Assembly: GCF_048544455.1 (NCBI RefSeq)
Contig: NC_133526.1
Span: forward strand, 6,402,001 to 6,466,000
Length of the DNA: 64,000 bases
From: Silene latifolia
Taxonomy: Eukaryota; Streptophyta; Magnoliopsida; Caryophyllales; Caryophyllaceae
Direction of reading: 5' to 3'
The notes under the pieces are model-generated. The model was not told the DNA's origin. It saw only the letters and a program-made list of their open reading frames with translations, and did not search any database. Made by a program: the position numbers and the translations under genes. This document shows, one piece after another, positions 54,153-64,000 of the stretch. Positions within the stretch are counted from its first letter, which is position 1. Each line of letters opens with the position of its first letter.

Positions 54153-57108
54153 CTAACACTTGGGTAAATCAGGTGGCGGCGGAAGCATCTTCTCATTTGG
54201 GTGTTTTCCATCCAAGACAAGCCATGCCATTTCCAATCCCCAGCTTGTGTGCACTTCATAATGACAATGCATGAACCATACTCCTGCACCAATTCCCATA
54301 ATACCGATGTTACATAAACATTTTCAGTATCGTATTTCTCTATAAAAACCGATAATAAATCAAAGAACTAGATAAAGTATATTATTATTATTATTTTTTT
54401 TTTGGACAGCATAAGGAGAATAACTTACAATGTTACAAAGTAAGCTACTCGACTAGGTAGTACCAGAATCCCGACAACTGAATAAGAGAAAGTATAATAC
54501 CTGGATTATCGGCCAAGAAGCGGATAGCAACCCAACCGCCAACAGGAACTCCTACAGTATTCCTTTCAACAGGATCAACAAGATTGAAATAACCTGGATC
54601 TTTATCAGCATTAAAGTTTCCGAAACCTTGACCGACAACAAAGAAATTGAATCCATGTAAATGAAGGGGATGACTCTCAGCACCAAGAATGCTAGTATCT
54701 TGCATCACTACCTCTACACTAGTCTTATAAGGCAGGACAATCAGTTTCGTACCACTCGTAACAAATGTGTTACTTGGTGGATTTCCGGTATAGTCAAACG
54801 ACTCAGGTGGACTAGTAGGGAAATTAGGGTTATATACACCCTTTGATTGACCAGTGAAATGTGCTTGGAGTAAAGCTCTGGTTGGTTGTACAAATGAGAC
54901 GTTATTGATTGAGGCCGCGTATTTAGCCCCATTCGGTCCTTGGCAAGTTTTGTCGCGACTATTGCAGGAAGACGTCCCTAACCCTATTGTCAAATAGAAT
55001 TTACTATCGACTTTTTGTGGGACTTTGGCCGGGAATTGTGGGGTTGCCAAGCTCCGAAGCTTAGCAGTAAACTCGGTTACAAACCCGGTGTCATAGAGAT
55101 CAGGTAAAGTTGGTTTTAAGAAGGGAAGATTTTTCATACGAAGGGCTTGATGATGCGGATTAGAGGGAGATGCATACTCGAGAATGCCAGCGACAGCTGA
55201 ATTGTCGAAATTTGCCAGGCCGGTCACGTAAGGTCTTGCAGTCATGAAATAAATGGCATGAGGGAAATCAGGTTTTGTGGTTAGGAGAATGTTTGTGGTT
55301 TGACCAGGCGCGATGACTAGGGTTTGTGTGTCGAATGGCTTGACGTATACTGCATCTACTTCGACAACTGTGAGGGTGTGGTCGGCGATGCTGAAGAAGA
55401 GCTGATCGTTCAGTGCTGCATTGATGAGTCGAAGCAGGTATGTCTTTCCTTCCCTCACTTTCAGCTTGAATGTCTCTGTTAAGTCAAGTTTACAGGGCAA
55501 ATCAGTTCGAAATTCCACTAACCGAGTGTAGAATCTCCTATGTACTAAGAGAATAAAGATTCTCGAAAAGTTTTCCCTCCAAAATGCTCTAACTTAAATA
55601 CGGAAACAAGTTAGATTTTCTTTAATGAAACTAATCTTTGATTTAAAAAATAATCTTTCATCATTAAACTTTAAAATATAATCTTTTAATTTATAAAAGG
55701 AAATCATTATATTAAAATATTTTTTTTGGAATATACACGTTTTCTTAAATTACTCAATTCTCTTGATTAACTTTATATATTAATGAGTGAAACATGAAAA
55801 TTAAGGAAATATTATTCTAAAATGAGTAAAATCTATAAATAATACTGTAAAAAGTAAAAAGTCTGTATATACCGCGCATTTATTGCACGGAATTTAGACT
55901 AGTATGTACGAATTATGAAATTAATCGGAAAGAAAATATTTACGCTTAGAGGAGCAGCTATACAAGGGTCCTGGAAGTCCATTGATGGTGTAAGCATCGG
56001 AAACATCTGGACCTCCTCCGGTTAATGTAGCTCGATTAATCATCGCCTCAATGTCACCATTAAACCATTCTCCTACGAACATAAGTATGAAACCAATAAG
56101 CTTCTCGTGTATAACGCGGTAAGGATCCTCTGTCCCACTCCATACAACATATTCTGACACATCAACTAATTAATATGTATATTTCATATTTTATTCTTGC
56201 AACTAGTGATGTGTTAGAATATGTGGGGTGGGACACAGAATGAGACACAAAAGTGGAACAGAGGATTGTAGAACGGGTCATAGGATTAGATGTACGCAGT
56301 TTTACCATTGCGTCAAAATTGCACAATAAAAAGAAGCCAGGAGATTAGATTGGAGTCATACCGAAGATTAGAGGAACGTCTTTGTAAGGTTTCGGAAAAG
56401 GGTAAAAAGACAGGTGCTTAGGGAGAATGATCAAGGCTCCGTAAAGTGTAGCTCTAAGCCATGAGATATGAGCATGCCAGAACAATGTACCTCTCTGTCC
56501 AACTATGGTGTAGTTGTATACATAGCTTTGTCCGGTTTGAATCGGACATTGCGTAATGTAGGCCGGTCCATCGGCCCAACCATTCCTTATTTGCCTTATC
56601 CCATGCCTGCTTTAAACAATCCCTGCCATTATACTTAGCTTGAAAATGCACAAAAAAAAAAAAAAAAAAAACACACCTCGAATTCTAAAGCAAACGAATA
56701 GCGAGTCTTTTACCAGTGAATAGTGACGTTGTTTGGGACGCGATTGATTACTCGTATAAGAAGGCGATCTCCTTCTCTGGCTACTATTGAAGGCCCTGGA
56801 AATTGTCCATTCACGGTCACAATACTTTTAGTATGGCATAATCGTGTCACGCTTTTCATCACTACCTGCAAAACACAAATAAATACTCTTAAACTCCGTA
56901 AGCACATCACAAACATGGTAAAGGCCGAGACATTGAATGCTTTTACTGTAAAACCGTCTTGCAAAAGACTAAAGAGTTTAAGAAAAGCATATCATATCAT
57001 ACTTACATTGAAAGTGTAATGGCGAGTGATCCCTTCAGCATTTACGTTCAAAACTCGAAAGACTAAGCAAAACACAAGCACTAGCAAAGAAAGAAGTGTA
57101 GCTCTCAT
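54153..57108 (-). CDS. Laccase (multicopper oxidase), lignin-type
   Basis: Six exons: 57108-57007, 56865-56714, 56606-56362, 56072-55944, 55475-54501, 54283-54153. They give 577 residues. A signal peptide (about 1-24) sends it to the cell wall. All four copper-binding signatures are present: HWHG (84-87), WHAH (128-131), HPLHLHG (478-484) and HCHYEVH (540-546), with the type-1 copper Cys541 and Leu551 at the axial position. Many N-glycosylation sites (NVT, NYT, NVS) are visible. The enzyme oxidises monolignols with O2. The closest recalled relatives are the LAC4/11/17 group. The Tyr in HCHYEVH replaces a Leu usual in that group. Intron 4 holds a small Helitron. Confidence 0.97.
55534..55902 (+). 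mobile_element. Small non-autonomous Helitron in laccase intron 4
   Basis: Begins TCTCCTATGTACTAAGAG after an A. It ends with the hairpin CCGCGCA-TTTAT-TGCACGG, a 7-base spacer and CTAG, followed by T. TC...CTRR termini, a hairpin about 10 bp before the end and insertion between A and T without duplication are the Helitron rules. It is 369 bp, AT-rich and non-coding, and almost fills the intron. Confidence 0.75.
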
Positions 57109-57249
57109 GTCTCCTTTTCCTAAGGAAATTAAACTGAAAGATATTTCAATTTTCTCTTGATAGTTTTGTACTTGTGTATGCTGATAATTAATGTTATCTT
57201 CACTTTGTGCTTCATATTTAAGAAAGTTTTGGGTTCTTTGTCAAGAATA

Positions 57250-57265
57250 ATGCATATATATGCAT
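57250..57265. promoter_or_regulatory. 16-bp palindrome ATGCATATATATGCAT in the laccase promoter
   Basis: A perfect palindrome 142 bp upstream of the laccase start codon. Its centre TATATA could serve as the TATA box, and the flanks are RY-like (ATGCAT) words. The role is inferred. Confidence 0.4.
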
Positions 57266-57454
57266 CTAGTAGCTTATGGTATGTGATCTCCTTATTTTTA
57301 AGCAACACTTTATGGCTGTAACCTTACTGGTTTTATTAGAGGCTTCTAAGTTCGAACCGCCGATGGATTGACAGAGTCAGAAAAGACAATTTTAATATTC
57401 GTACTTATGCAACAAAAACTCCATCATTAGAGTTTATGAGGGGAATGCTGATTG

Positions 57455-57562
57455 CAGAGGTCAACTAGCTTAGTTGGTAATGTCATGAAAAGTGACTCAT
57501 GACCTGAGTTTGAACCCCGTCAGCATTAAAATCGCTCTTGTGACTTCTTTTACACAAAAAAA
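57455..57562 (+). mobile_element. tRNA-derived SINE in the laccase upstream region
   Basis: TAGCTTAGTTGGTAATG (box A) ... GACCTGAGTTTGAACCCCG (box B) ... CTCTTGTGACTTC and a poly-A end. It is the best-preserved of the copies seen in this window and serves as their reference. Confidence 0.75.
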
Positions 57563-58666
57563 AAAACAATCTTTAAAGGGGATGAAAATTGTATATAAAA
57601 CAAGATGTACGCTTTGTTGTTTTTGATTTTGGGTATAATCTAATGCCCAAATTAGTCGATCTTAACCACTAGCCAAGACTTTATTATTACTTGTAGTTGT
57701 TAAATTCTCGATCTGGATCATATAGAATCCTACGATCATAAAAGTAGCGATAGATCCCGATTCTAGATAAGATCTTAATTTTATAGAATCTGGCGATTCT
57801 AATATGACTATTTGACTTTAGCCCCATTTTCTATTACTTTATTTGGATAACCCATTTTGACTAATTGACTTAATTATAATCTAATATAGTCTAGTTAATT
57901 AGTGGAGTGTATACTAATCCGGGAAAAGGCAAACTTAATGGAATGAAGTGCAAAGAGTTCGTGCATATGATGGTTAACGAAGGAACACGGACCAAAAATA
58001 GCGTATAAACGTAGTTGGCTGCTGAAAACAAGATAGCCGATCTTGATCAGTGGAATGATTCTCGATTCGCGTACCATATAATTTCAAGGAAGGTTCGCCT
58101 ATTGTAGAAACGTTTATCATTAAAAAAAAAAAAAATTAAGTGGCTTGATATGCACATAGTCACACCACACTATCATCAATTATCGAATATGAGACTGTAA
58201 ATGTTACCGAGTCTTTGTGAAATCTTAAGTAATAAGACGTTTTTTATTTTCTTTTTGGGAAAAAAGAGTCACATGGGTAAAATTTGATGTAGATAGGCGG
58301 TACATGTACGCATGACCGAGACCGAGAGTTCAAATCTGGTCAACATCAACTAATATGACATGATTTACATGAAAATGAAATAGATCCGAAATTCCCAATG
58401 TTACATAGATTAAACATCTAAACATTACTTTTGGTATCAACAATGACTTGTATTTCTATTACAGTTGTGATTTCCATAATCCATCGGAACAAAACACAAT
58501 TGGACTAGAAATATAAATCCGCGACACCAATCCTTTGCGATAAAACACGAAATTCGATCACCAACATATATATTTTCGCAATTGGTATAACAAACCAATT
58601 TTAATCCGAATCAAATCCAAATTTATGAAGTAAGTAGCATATATGAAAACATGATTATAATTAAAT

Positions 58667-59488
58667 TTATTTGTCAATTTGATTAAGCTTGCCTAGCCCA
58701 TTGCAATTCTGACAAACAATCTGTGCTTGATCCTTACGAGCAGCATTCGCCCGCAGTTGCACCCCTGATTTCCTCACGAAACCCGCTCCATCACATTCCG
58801 GACACCTGTATCAAATTCAGTTAATTATCGCGCTAATTAAGACGACAATGTCACATTATTAATTAGTCTACACAATTTACCAAATAAGACTATTGTAACA
58901 CAAGCAACAATATAATAGAAATAAATATAATACAGAACCAAAGGTCACGAGTTCGAATCCTGACAGCCTCTAATAATTCACGAAGTGAACAGTGGCAGAG
59001 CCGGGATTTGTCAGCGGGGGTGAAAAAATTTCAGCTAGTCGGAATGACTAATGCCATAAGGTCAAATTGAAAAAGTCTGAAAATTTAACTAAAAATTTCG
59101 GATTTTTCATTTTTGTTCACAATTGCATACGAAATACTTGACGATATAGCAGCGCAAACAATATACAAGTAGAGCGGAGAATAATGAATTGACAGGAAGA
59201 ATAGAGGAAGAGAGCGAGAGTGACATACGTATCTTTACGAGAGAAAAGGATAGGAAATGCAGTTCCAAGCAGAGCGACAGTAACAGCACCAGCAATCAGA
59301 TACGTCGTGCTATCAGACGACAGATCCCCGACTGCTGCTGTTACAGTTAACTGTTTCTTCCTGTTGAACCCGGGTTGTCGGACTCGAATAACTGATGGAC
59401 CCACAAGGGAGTTACAGTTACTGTTACTGAATGCTGTTGGTTTCTTGGTAATCATGAATGCAGATTTCAGGGGAGTTACTGATGCCAT
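58667..59488 (-). CDS. Small thylakoid zinc-finger protein, FtsH5-interacting protein (FIP)-like
   Basis: Two exons, 59488-59229 and 58805-58667, join in frame to 132 residues. The first 50 residues look like a plastid transit peptide (Ser/Thr/Lys/Arg-rich, few acids). A single membrane helix follows (about 61-82, TTYLIAGAVTVALLGTAFPI). Then come two DnaJ-type CxxCxGxG motifs: C88PEC91DGAG and C118QNC121NGLG. This plan and length fit Arabidopsis FIP (At5g02160 from memory), a thylakoid membrane protein that binds the protease subunit FtsH5. Gene order supports this. The zinc ligands are seen; the FIP name is inference. Confidence 0.85.
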
Positions 59489-60283
59489 ATCAGCTTTTTT
59501 AAGGAATGCAGTTAATTGTTTCTGACAGACTGACAGTTTGATGTTCTGATGAATGTTGTCATGATTTTTGTGTTAAAAAAGGGAATAAAATGAAGAAAGA
59601 ATGGTGGTGTAATGGATAAGAACACGTCAGAATATAATTGAAGATTGTATAGATAGTTTGAGTGTGTTTGGATAAGGTTTTGTCCTACATTTTAGTGGTC
59701 ACATCTTTTGGGTGAATTGAGCCTTTAGGCATGGTATTAAATCTCGGTTTTGGTGTAGAGGAAGCTCTAACAACCATTTTAATGTCGACAGAATTTGAAG
59801 TGAGGTAAAAATCATGTCTAATTCTATTTTTCTCATATACTTGTTGGCTAAAAAACCCAAGTTTAATTGGACTTGCCAATATATTTGGGAGGCCTTGTTC
59901 TGAATGTAAACGTTGAGGGCTGATATAAATTCAGAAATAAAGTAATTCAATGATGAGACACATACTTATTTTCTTTATTGAATTCTAACTAAGAAGATCA
60001 CTTGAAATTGAGTCTAAGTTTGGGGTAGATATAGCCTATAAGTAATTTATTCACCCCCTATAGACACCTAGGCTATTCCCGCTCAAATATCACGCACAAG
60101 TGCAACTTTACGCTTAATTTTGCTTACTACGGAATATTCTCTTCTATTTTGAGCAAAAATAAATCCTAATTAATATTGTAGTCAATATTACGGTCAATTT
60201 ATCGAATTATTCTCTTCTATTTTTAGCAAAAATAAAACTCGAAATAAGTAATGCAAGACATTATAGTTACAACTTATCTTAGT

Positions 60284-60313
60284 ATCCGTGCAACTCACGG
60301 GCATAAAAACTAG
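60284..60313 (+). mobile_element. Helitron-like 3' terminus
   Basis: CCGTGCAACTCACGGGCATAAAAACTAG followed by T: a hairpin (CCGTG/CACGG) then CTAG, as at Helitron ends. I could not fix the matching 5' TC end, so the element's length is unknown. Confidence 0.5.
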
Positions 60314-60854
60314 TATATTATTATTATATCTCAACTTCACTGTTAACCTTTTTATTCCCAAATAGATTTACAACCATCGGATCATAATAAGTTAATCCGA
60401 ACCCTTGAATAAGTAATGGACCTCTATCTTAGATATACCCTTATAAGGACTTAAGGAGTATCCCAATATCAATTCTTATACCATACACCTAGGTGTATAG
60501 TACTTCCTACTCTCACTATATATTAAAAATAAAATAAATAAAATTAAAAGATAAAAATTCACTCACATGATCAAGCAGTTAACAACGCTTACCATAAAAC
60601 CCTTTTTCCTCCCCTTTCATACCTAGATCTTTCATACTTCTAAAAAGAATAATGCATAGAATTTTATTTTATTTTTCATTCAAACCTATTAGTTTTGTAT
60701 TTTGATTGATAATCTTCTAACTCATCAGGTACGTAAGTGTATTAATTTTTGAAAGCTACCCATCAGTAGTAGAGTAAGTGTATTAATTGAATGAATTTAT
60801 ATTTTGTCTCTTATTATTCATGGTTAGTTTTGTGATTTTAGGAGTGTGATTCAT

Positions 60855-61120
60855 CATATAGCAGTATTATATTCACTTTTAATTTAGTGAATATGATAAT
60901 TTAGTTTGATGGTCATAATGTCATATCCATCATATGACACTATTATATTCAATTTGAGTTTAGTGAATATGGTTGCATAATTTGATGAATATGTATTATG
61001 GAATGTCATATTCACAATGTGACACTATTATATTCACTTTGAGTTCAGTGAATATGATAGTGTAATTTGATGAATATAATCTCATATTTACAATATGACA
61101 CTATTATATTCACTTTGAGC
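60855..61120 (+). repeat. AT-rich minisatellite, 3.5 units of about 76-86 bp
   Basis: Units start near 60855, 60931, 61016 and 61093 with CATATGACACTATTATATTC. Each contains the inverted pair ATATTCAC...GTGAATAT, so single strands could fold unit by unit. Confidence 0.88.
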
Positions 61121-61135
61121 TAACCAAATGTGTTT

Positions 61136-61200
61136 GATGTGGTGGTTGTTCAGCTCATCCCTTAACCCTGAGGTCAGGGGTTCGATCCCCCCAATGGGAA
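61136..61200 (+). other. tRNA-like relic with a B box, probably SINE-derived
   Basis: GTTGTTCAGCTC ... CTGAGGTCAGGGGTTCGATCCCCCC has a clear GGTTCGATCC B box and a paired T-arm, but no full cloverleaf, so I do not call a tRNA gene. Confidence 0.5.
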
Positions 61201-61393
61201 TGGAACAAACTCTTTGGTGGTTTCATTTAATGATTATCAACTATTAACTTCGCAAATTTAAGTACGACTAGATAAAACTATAAATTTGATGAATTTGATA
61301 TGATTTTAAAATTGATAAGTTGAGTAATTTGGAAAAGAAAAAGAAACCTAGAATAAGTAGTGGGTAGTTATTCATGTACTGGGCAGTTAACTA

Positions 61394-61720
61394 CTCCCTC
61401 CTATTCTTCTTTTTCTTCCCCTTTGGATGGGGCACAATATTTAAGGAAGTGAATAAAATATGAATTGTGAATTGGGTGGGGTTTGGTGATAGGAGAGAGG
61501 AATGAATAAAATAAGGAATTGTGAGTTGGGTGGGGTTTGGTGATAGGAGAGAGAAATGAATAATTATGAATTAAATAAGAAATTGTGAGTTGGGTGGGGT
61601 TTGGTGATAGGAGAGAGGAATGAATAAAATAAGATTAAAAGTTTCCAAAAAAAGAAAGGGGAAGAAAACCTGAATAATCCGTTTTAGGAAATAGGGAAGA
61701 AAATAGAGAATAGGAGGGAG
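61394..61720. mobile_element. Stowaway-type MITE with an internal tandem repeat
   Basis: CTCCCTCCTATTCTTCTTTT and AGAGAATAGGAGGGAG are the inverted ends, with TA duplications at 61392-61393 and 61721-61722. Three tandem copies (from 61462, 61515 and 61579) of GAATTGTGAGTTGGGTGGGG...AGAGAGGAATGAATAA lie inside, making it 327 bp. It ends 150 bp before the next start codon. Confidence 0.88.
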
Positions 61721-61869
61721 TATTTTTTTTAATTTTATCTTTTTTATAACTCCTTTTGGAGTATCATGCTTCCTACCCTCATAGAACACAAAGTTTCAGA
61801 GTATTCCGATATAGAAATTTGCCATTTTCCCTGAACATTCCGGAGCTTCCGTCCACATAAGAACCAACA

Positions 61870-63756
61870 ATGGCAGAACAAGAATCCTCAGAAACAACCA
61901 TTATTGAAGAAAGAGTTGAGCTCATGATTGATCCTACTACTTCTAATGAAGCTGAACAAAACCCAACAAAAAGAACAGGTTATTTTCTAAAACCCTCTTT
62001 AAATCTCAATGAATTACCACCCAAACTTCCAAAGATTCAATCTTTTTCATCGTCGTCACGACCGAATGTTATTTTTCTTTGCCGTTCAACCCCCTATAAA
62101 GGATGGCAAACATGGGTGGAAAAATTGAGACAAACCCAAGAGCCAGCGTGGCGAAAAGCCGGTATCTTTGATGCTATTAACTGCTCTACTTATCACATTG
62201 CGAAAATTAATGACCTTATTTATAGCTTGGTTGAAAAATGGTGTCCTGAGACTAACACATTTGTATTTCCATGGGGTGAGGCTACTATTACATTAGAGGA
62301 TGTTTTTGTCTTAGGTGGTTTTTCGCCTTTGGGTGTTTCTGTTTTGAGCAGTAGCTCGGATTTGGGAAAAGATGTTGAGAAGGTTAAGAATAAGTTGATA
62401 ATGTCGTGTCGAAAATTAAAAGAAAATGGTAATAATTTGTCTCATTTAAGATGGGAAGAGTATTTTATGGGGTGTGCTGATGAAATAGATCAGTATGCTG
62501 GTTTTCTATGTCTTTGGCTTGTCAGGCATGTTTTTCCTGGTAAGAATACCTCGTCAATTTCGCAGGCAGTTTTCGTGATGTCGGCCAGGATTTGTTGTGG
62601 AGCTAAACTCGCTTTTGGTCCTGTTGTTTTAGCTTCCATTTATAGTGAGCTGACCTTGTTGAAAAAGGAAATTTTGAGTGGTGGTGATGATGGTAGTAGA
62701 TTGTTTGTGTCATCACCATTGCATTTAGTTCAGGTTTGGGCATGGGAGAGGTTTCCATTGCTAGGACCGGTCCCTAGGATGATGGATTGTGGAGAGGTTA
62801 GATTAGCGCGTTGGGAAAGTCATGCCAGGAAATTATGTGACGACATTGATGATGTAAAGATGTGTCTAGACTCAGCTAGGGAGAATTTTCGATGGCGCCC
62901 ATATGGCATGTCTATTGAAAACTGGTCATTACCGAGGTTTTATGTCAATTCGGGGATGTGGGTAGTCGTGGATTCTGATGAGGAGTGGAAGTTATTTGCT
63001 AGGTGTTTGATGGTTGGCCAGTTGAACGGATTGGATTGTGTTGAGAATTATAATCCTCATAGGGTTGCTCTCCAATTCGGGTTTGATCAGGATATTCCGA
63101 AGTCTAGCAGCTATACACTTGATGAGGTTGGATATAGGATGGATTTTGAGGGTTTGAAAATGTACCTGCCTCCTCGATTACATGAAGGAGATATTACGTC
63201 TAGGTACTTTGATTGGTGGAGGAAAAGATTCGCACAAGAAGAAATGGCGCTTGTAGGAAGTAAAAGGAAGTTGAGAACTAGGAAAAGAGTGAAGAAAATA
63301 GCCAAAATTTTTGATAGATGTGATGAGCTTAAAGCAATAATTGTTGAAAATGTTGGTATGGAGGAAGGCGATGAAGATATTGAGCTGAATAGAAGCATAG
63401 ATCAGGAAGAAGGCGGTGGTATGGAACTGGCTGAAAATGAAATGCTTGGTGAAAGAAAGCAAGGATGTGCTGCAATGACTTCTGCTTGTTCACAGTCAGC
63501 TTCAAAACATCAGAACTTGGAGAATGAAATTGGAACACCAACTGAATGTAGTGGAACTTTAATCAGAGTGGCTAGTAACGATGAACCAGCTGAAGCATTA
63601 TGTCGGGATCCAGTTGATGGTCCTGTGGCTGTCAGCCTGCCAGTGATGGATAAGTCTGATCAGAAATCGTTTGCAGCCCGTTGTGTTGAGTATGAATCGA
63701 GGATGAGTAGGCTGGAGAGGATGATTTCGGCTACGTCAGTTTATAAACCTACTTGA
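61870..63756 (+). CDS. Plant mobile domain (PMD, aminotransferase-like) protein, intronless
   Basis: One exon of 628 residues. The start AACAATGGC fits a plant initiation context, and stops lie upstream. The PMD fold (PF10536 type) spans about 65-445: GWQTWVEKLRQTQEPAWRKA, WCPETNTFVFPWGEATITLE, DVFVLGGFSPLG, LSHLRWEEYFM and HLVQVWAWERFP. A basic nuclear-localisation-like block (KRKLRTRKRVKK, about 465-476) follows, then an acidic Glu-rich linker and a short C-terminal coiled coil (ESRMSRLERMI). PMD proteins include MAIN and MAIL1, which act in genome stability and TE silencing, but this one resembles the longer, less studied Arabidopsis group (At1g50750-like, from memory). Its function is unknown. 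Being intronless suits a retrogene or TE-linked origin. Confidence 0.9.
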   Translation: MAEQESSETTIIEERVELMIDPTTSNEAEQNPTKRTGYFLKPSLNLNELPPKLPKIQSFSSSSRPNVIFLCRSTPYKGWQTWVEKLRQTQEPAWRKAGIFDAINCSTYHIAKINDLIYSLVEKWCPETNTFVFPWGEATITLEDVFVLGGFSPLGVSVLSSSSDLGKDVEKVKNKLIMSCRKLKENGNNLSHLRWEEYFMGCADEIDQYAGFLCLWLVRHVFPGKNTSSISQAVFVMSARICCGAKLAFGPVVLASIYSELTLLKKEILSGGDDGSRLFVSSPLHLVQVWAWERFPLLGPVPRMMDCGEVRLARWESHARKLCDDIDDVKMCLDSARENFRWRPYGMSIENWSLPRFYVNSGMWVVVDSDEEWKLFARCLMVGQLNGLDCVENYNPHRVALQFGFDQDIPKSSSYTLDEVGYRMDFEGLKMYLPPRLHEGDITSRYFDWWRKRFAQEEMALVGSKRKLRTRKRVKKIAKIFDRCDELKAIIVENVGMEEGDEDIELNRSIDQEEGGGMELAENEMLGERKQGCAAMTSACSQSASKHQNLENEIGTPTECSGTLIRVASNDEPAEALCRDPVDGPVAVSLPVMDKSDQKSFAARCVEYESRMSRLERMISATSVYKPT

Positions 63757-64000
63757 CTTGCATCTAATAGTGGATACAGTTACTTTTGTCATTAATCAGT
63801 TAATAGCATTGAACTACAGTAATTACTCTAATTAGTAAAACAGAACTTGGTTATAATATAACTGGAGTGAGTAGCTGTGTTAGTTTTACCGTCTTTTGTC
63901 ATCGTCTAACTTTGGTAATGTAAGCCCTGAGAAAAGGATTTATGTATGATTTCTCTGCCTACGGAAATCATGAACTAAATAGGTTATATATGCAGCTTGC
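63757..64000. other. 3' flank of the PMD gene
   Basis: Probable 3' UTR. Nothing else is seen. Confidence 0.6.

Larger units (their letters stand above)
57109..58666. other. Spacer with laccase promoter and FIP-like gene 3' end
   Basis: Contains the laccase promoter, a SINE (57455-57562), a second box-B-like relic near 58315-58360 (CCGAGAGTTCAAATCTGGTC) and no gene. Confidence 0.6.
59489..61869. other. Divergent spacer between FIP-like and plant mobile domain genes
   Basis: Holds a Helitron-like 3' terminus (60284-60313), an AT-rich minisatellite (60855-61120), a tRNA-like B-box relic (61136-61200) and a Stowaway-type MITE (61394-61720). No gene is supported. Confidence 0.6.

Noticed and set aside
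61136-61200. A tRNA gene
   Set aside because: A B box and T-arm are present, but no complete cloverleaf, anticodon arm or acceptor stem could be formed.

Overview
This is nuclear DNA from a dicot plant. It is AT-rich and holds intron-rich genes with GT/AG junctions, plant-only families (alpha-expansin, laccase, plant mobile domain) and plant transposon families (CACTA, Stowaway, Tourist, Cassandra, Au-type SINE). Caryophyllales is my weak guess from the look of the repeats; nothing here proves the species.

Layout. 1-10,600 is a transposon nest. A broken minus-strand Ty3/gypsy element (Tat-like) runs off the left edge. It is split by a solo LTR (487-5603), which is itself split by a CACTA DNA transposon (1828-5454). 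A Cassandra TRIM with 5S-rRNA-like LTRs (9806-10601) lies just to the right. From about 11.2 kb on, the window is gene space with seven intron-containing genes and one intronless gene: MYB3R three-repeat MYB (+, 11682-19245); alpha-expansin (-, 21522-25559); SF3B2/SAP145 splicing factor (-, 28390-37940); chloroplast atypical SDR (-, 39638-44180); DHHC S-acyltransferase (+, 47239-52760); laccase (-, 54153-57108); a small thylakoid CxxCxGxG zinc-finger protein resembling FtsH5-interacting protein (-, 58667-59488); and a plant mobile domain protein (+, 61870-63756). I assembled exons by hand. Every gene closes in frame at a length normal for its family: 534, 261, 584, 302 or 310, 292, 577, 132 and 628 residues.

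The genes do not form a pathway. Their order does recall, from memory, the Arabidopsis duplicated blocks carrying MYB3R5/EXPA9/At5g02240/At5g02160, EXPA3/At2g37660 and MYB3R3/PAT16, so the window is probably an old conserved syntenic segment. Introns and spacers are full of small elements: Stowaway, Tourist and Mutator-type MITEs with clean target duplications, a 369-bp Helitron in a laccase intron, two SINE families, and minisatellites. The MYB3R promoter has a perfect match to the MSA box bound by MYB3R proteins. I saw no rRNA gene, no convincing tRNA gene, no CRISPR and no sign of an unknown multi-gene system.
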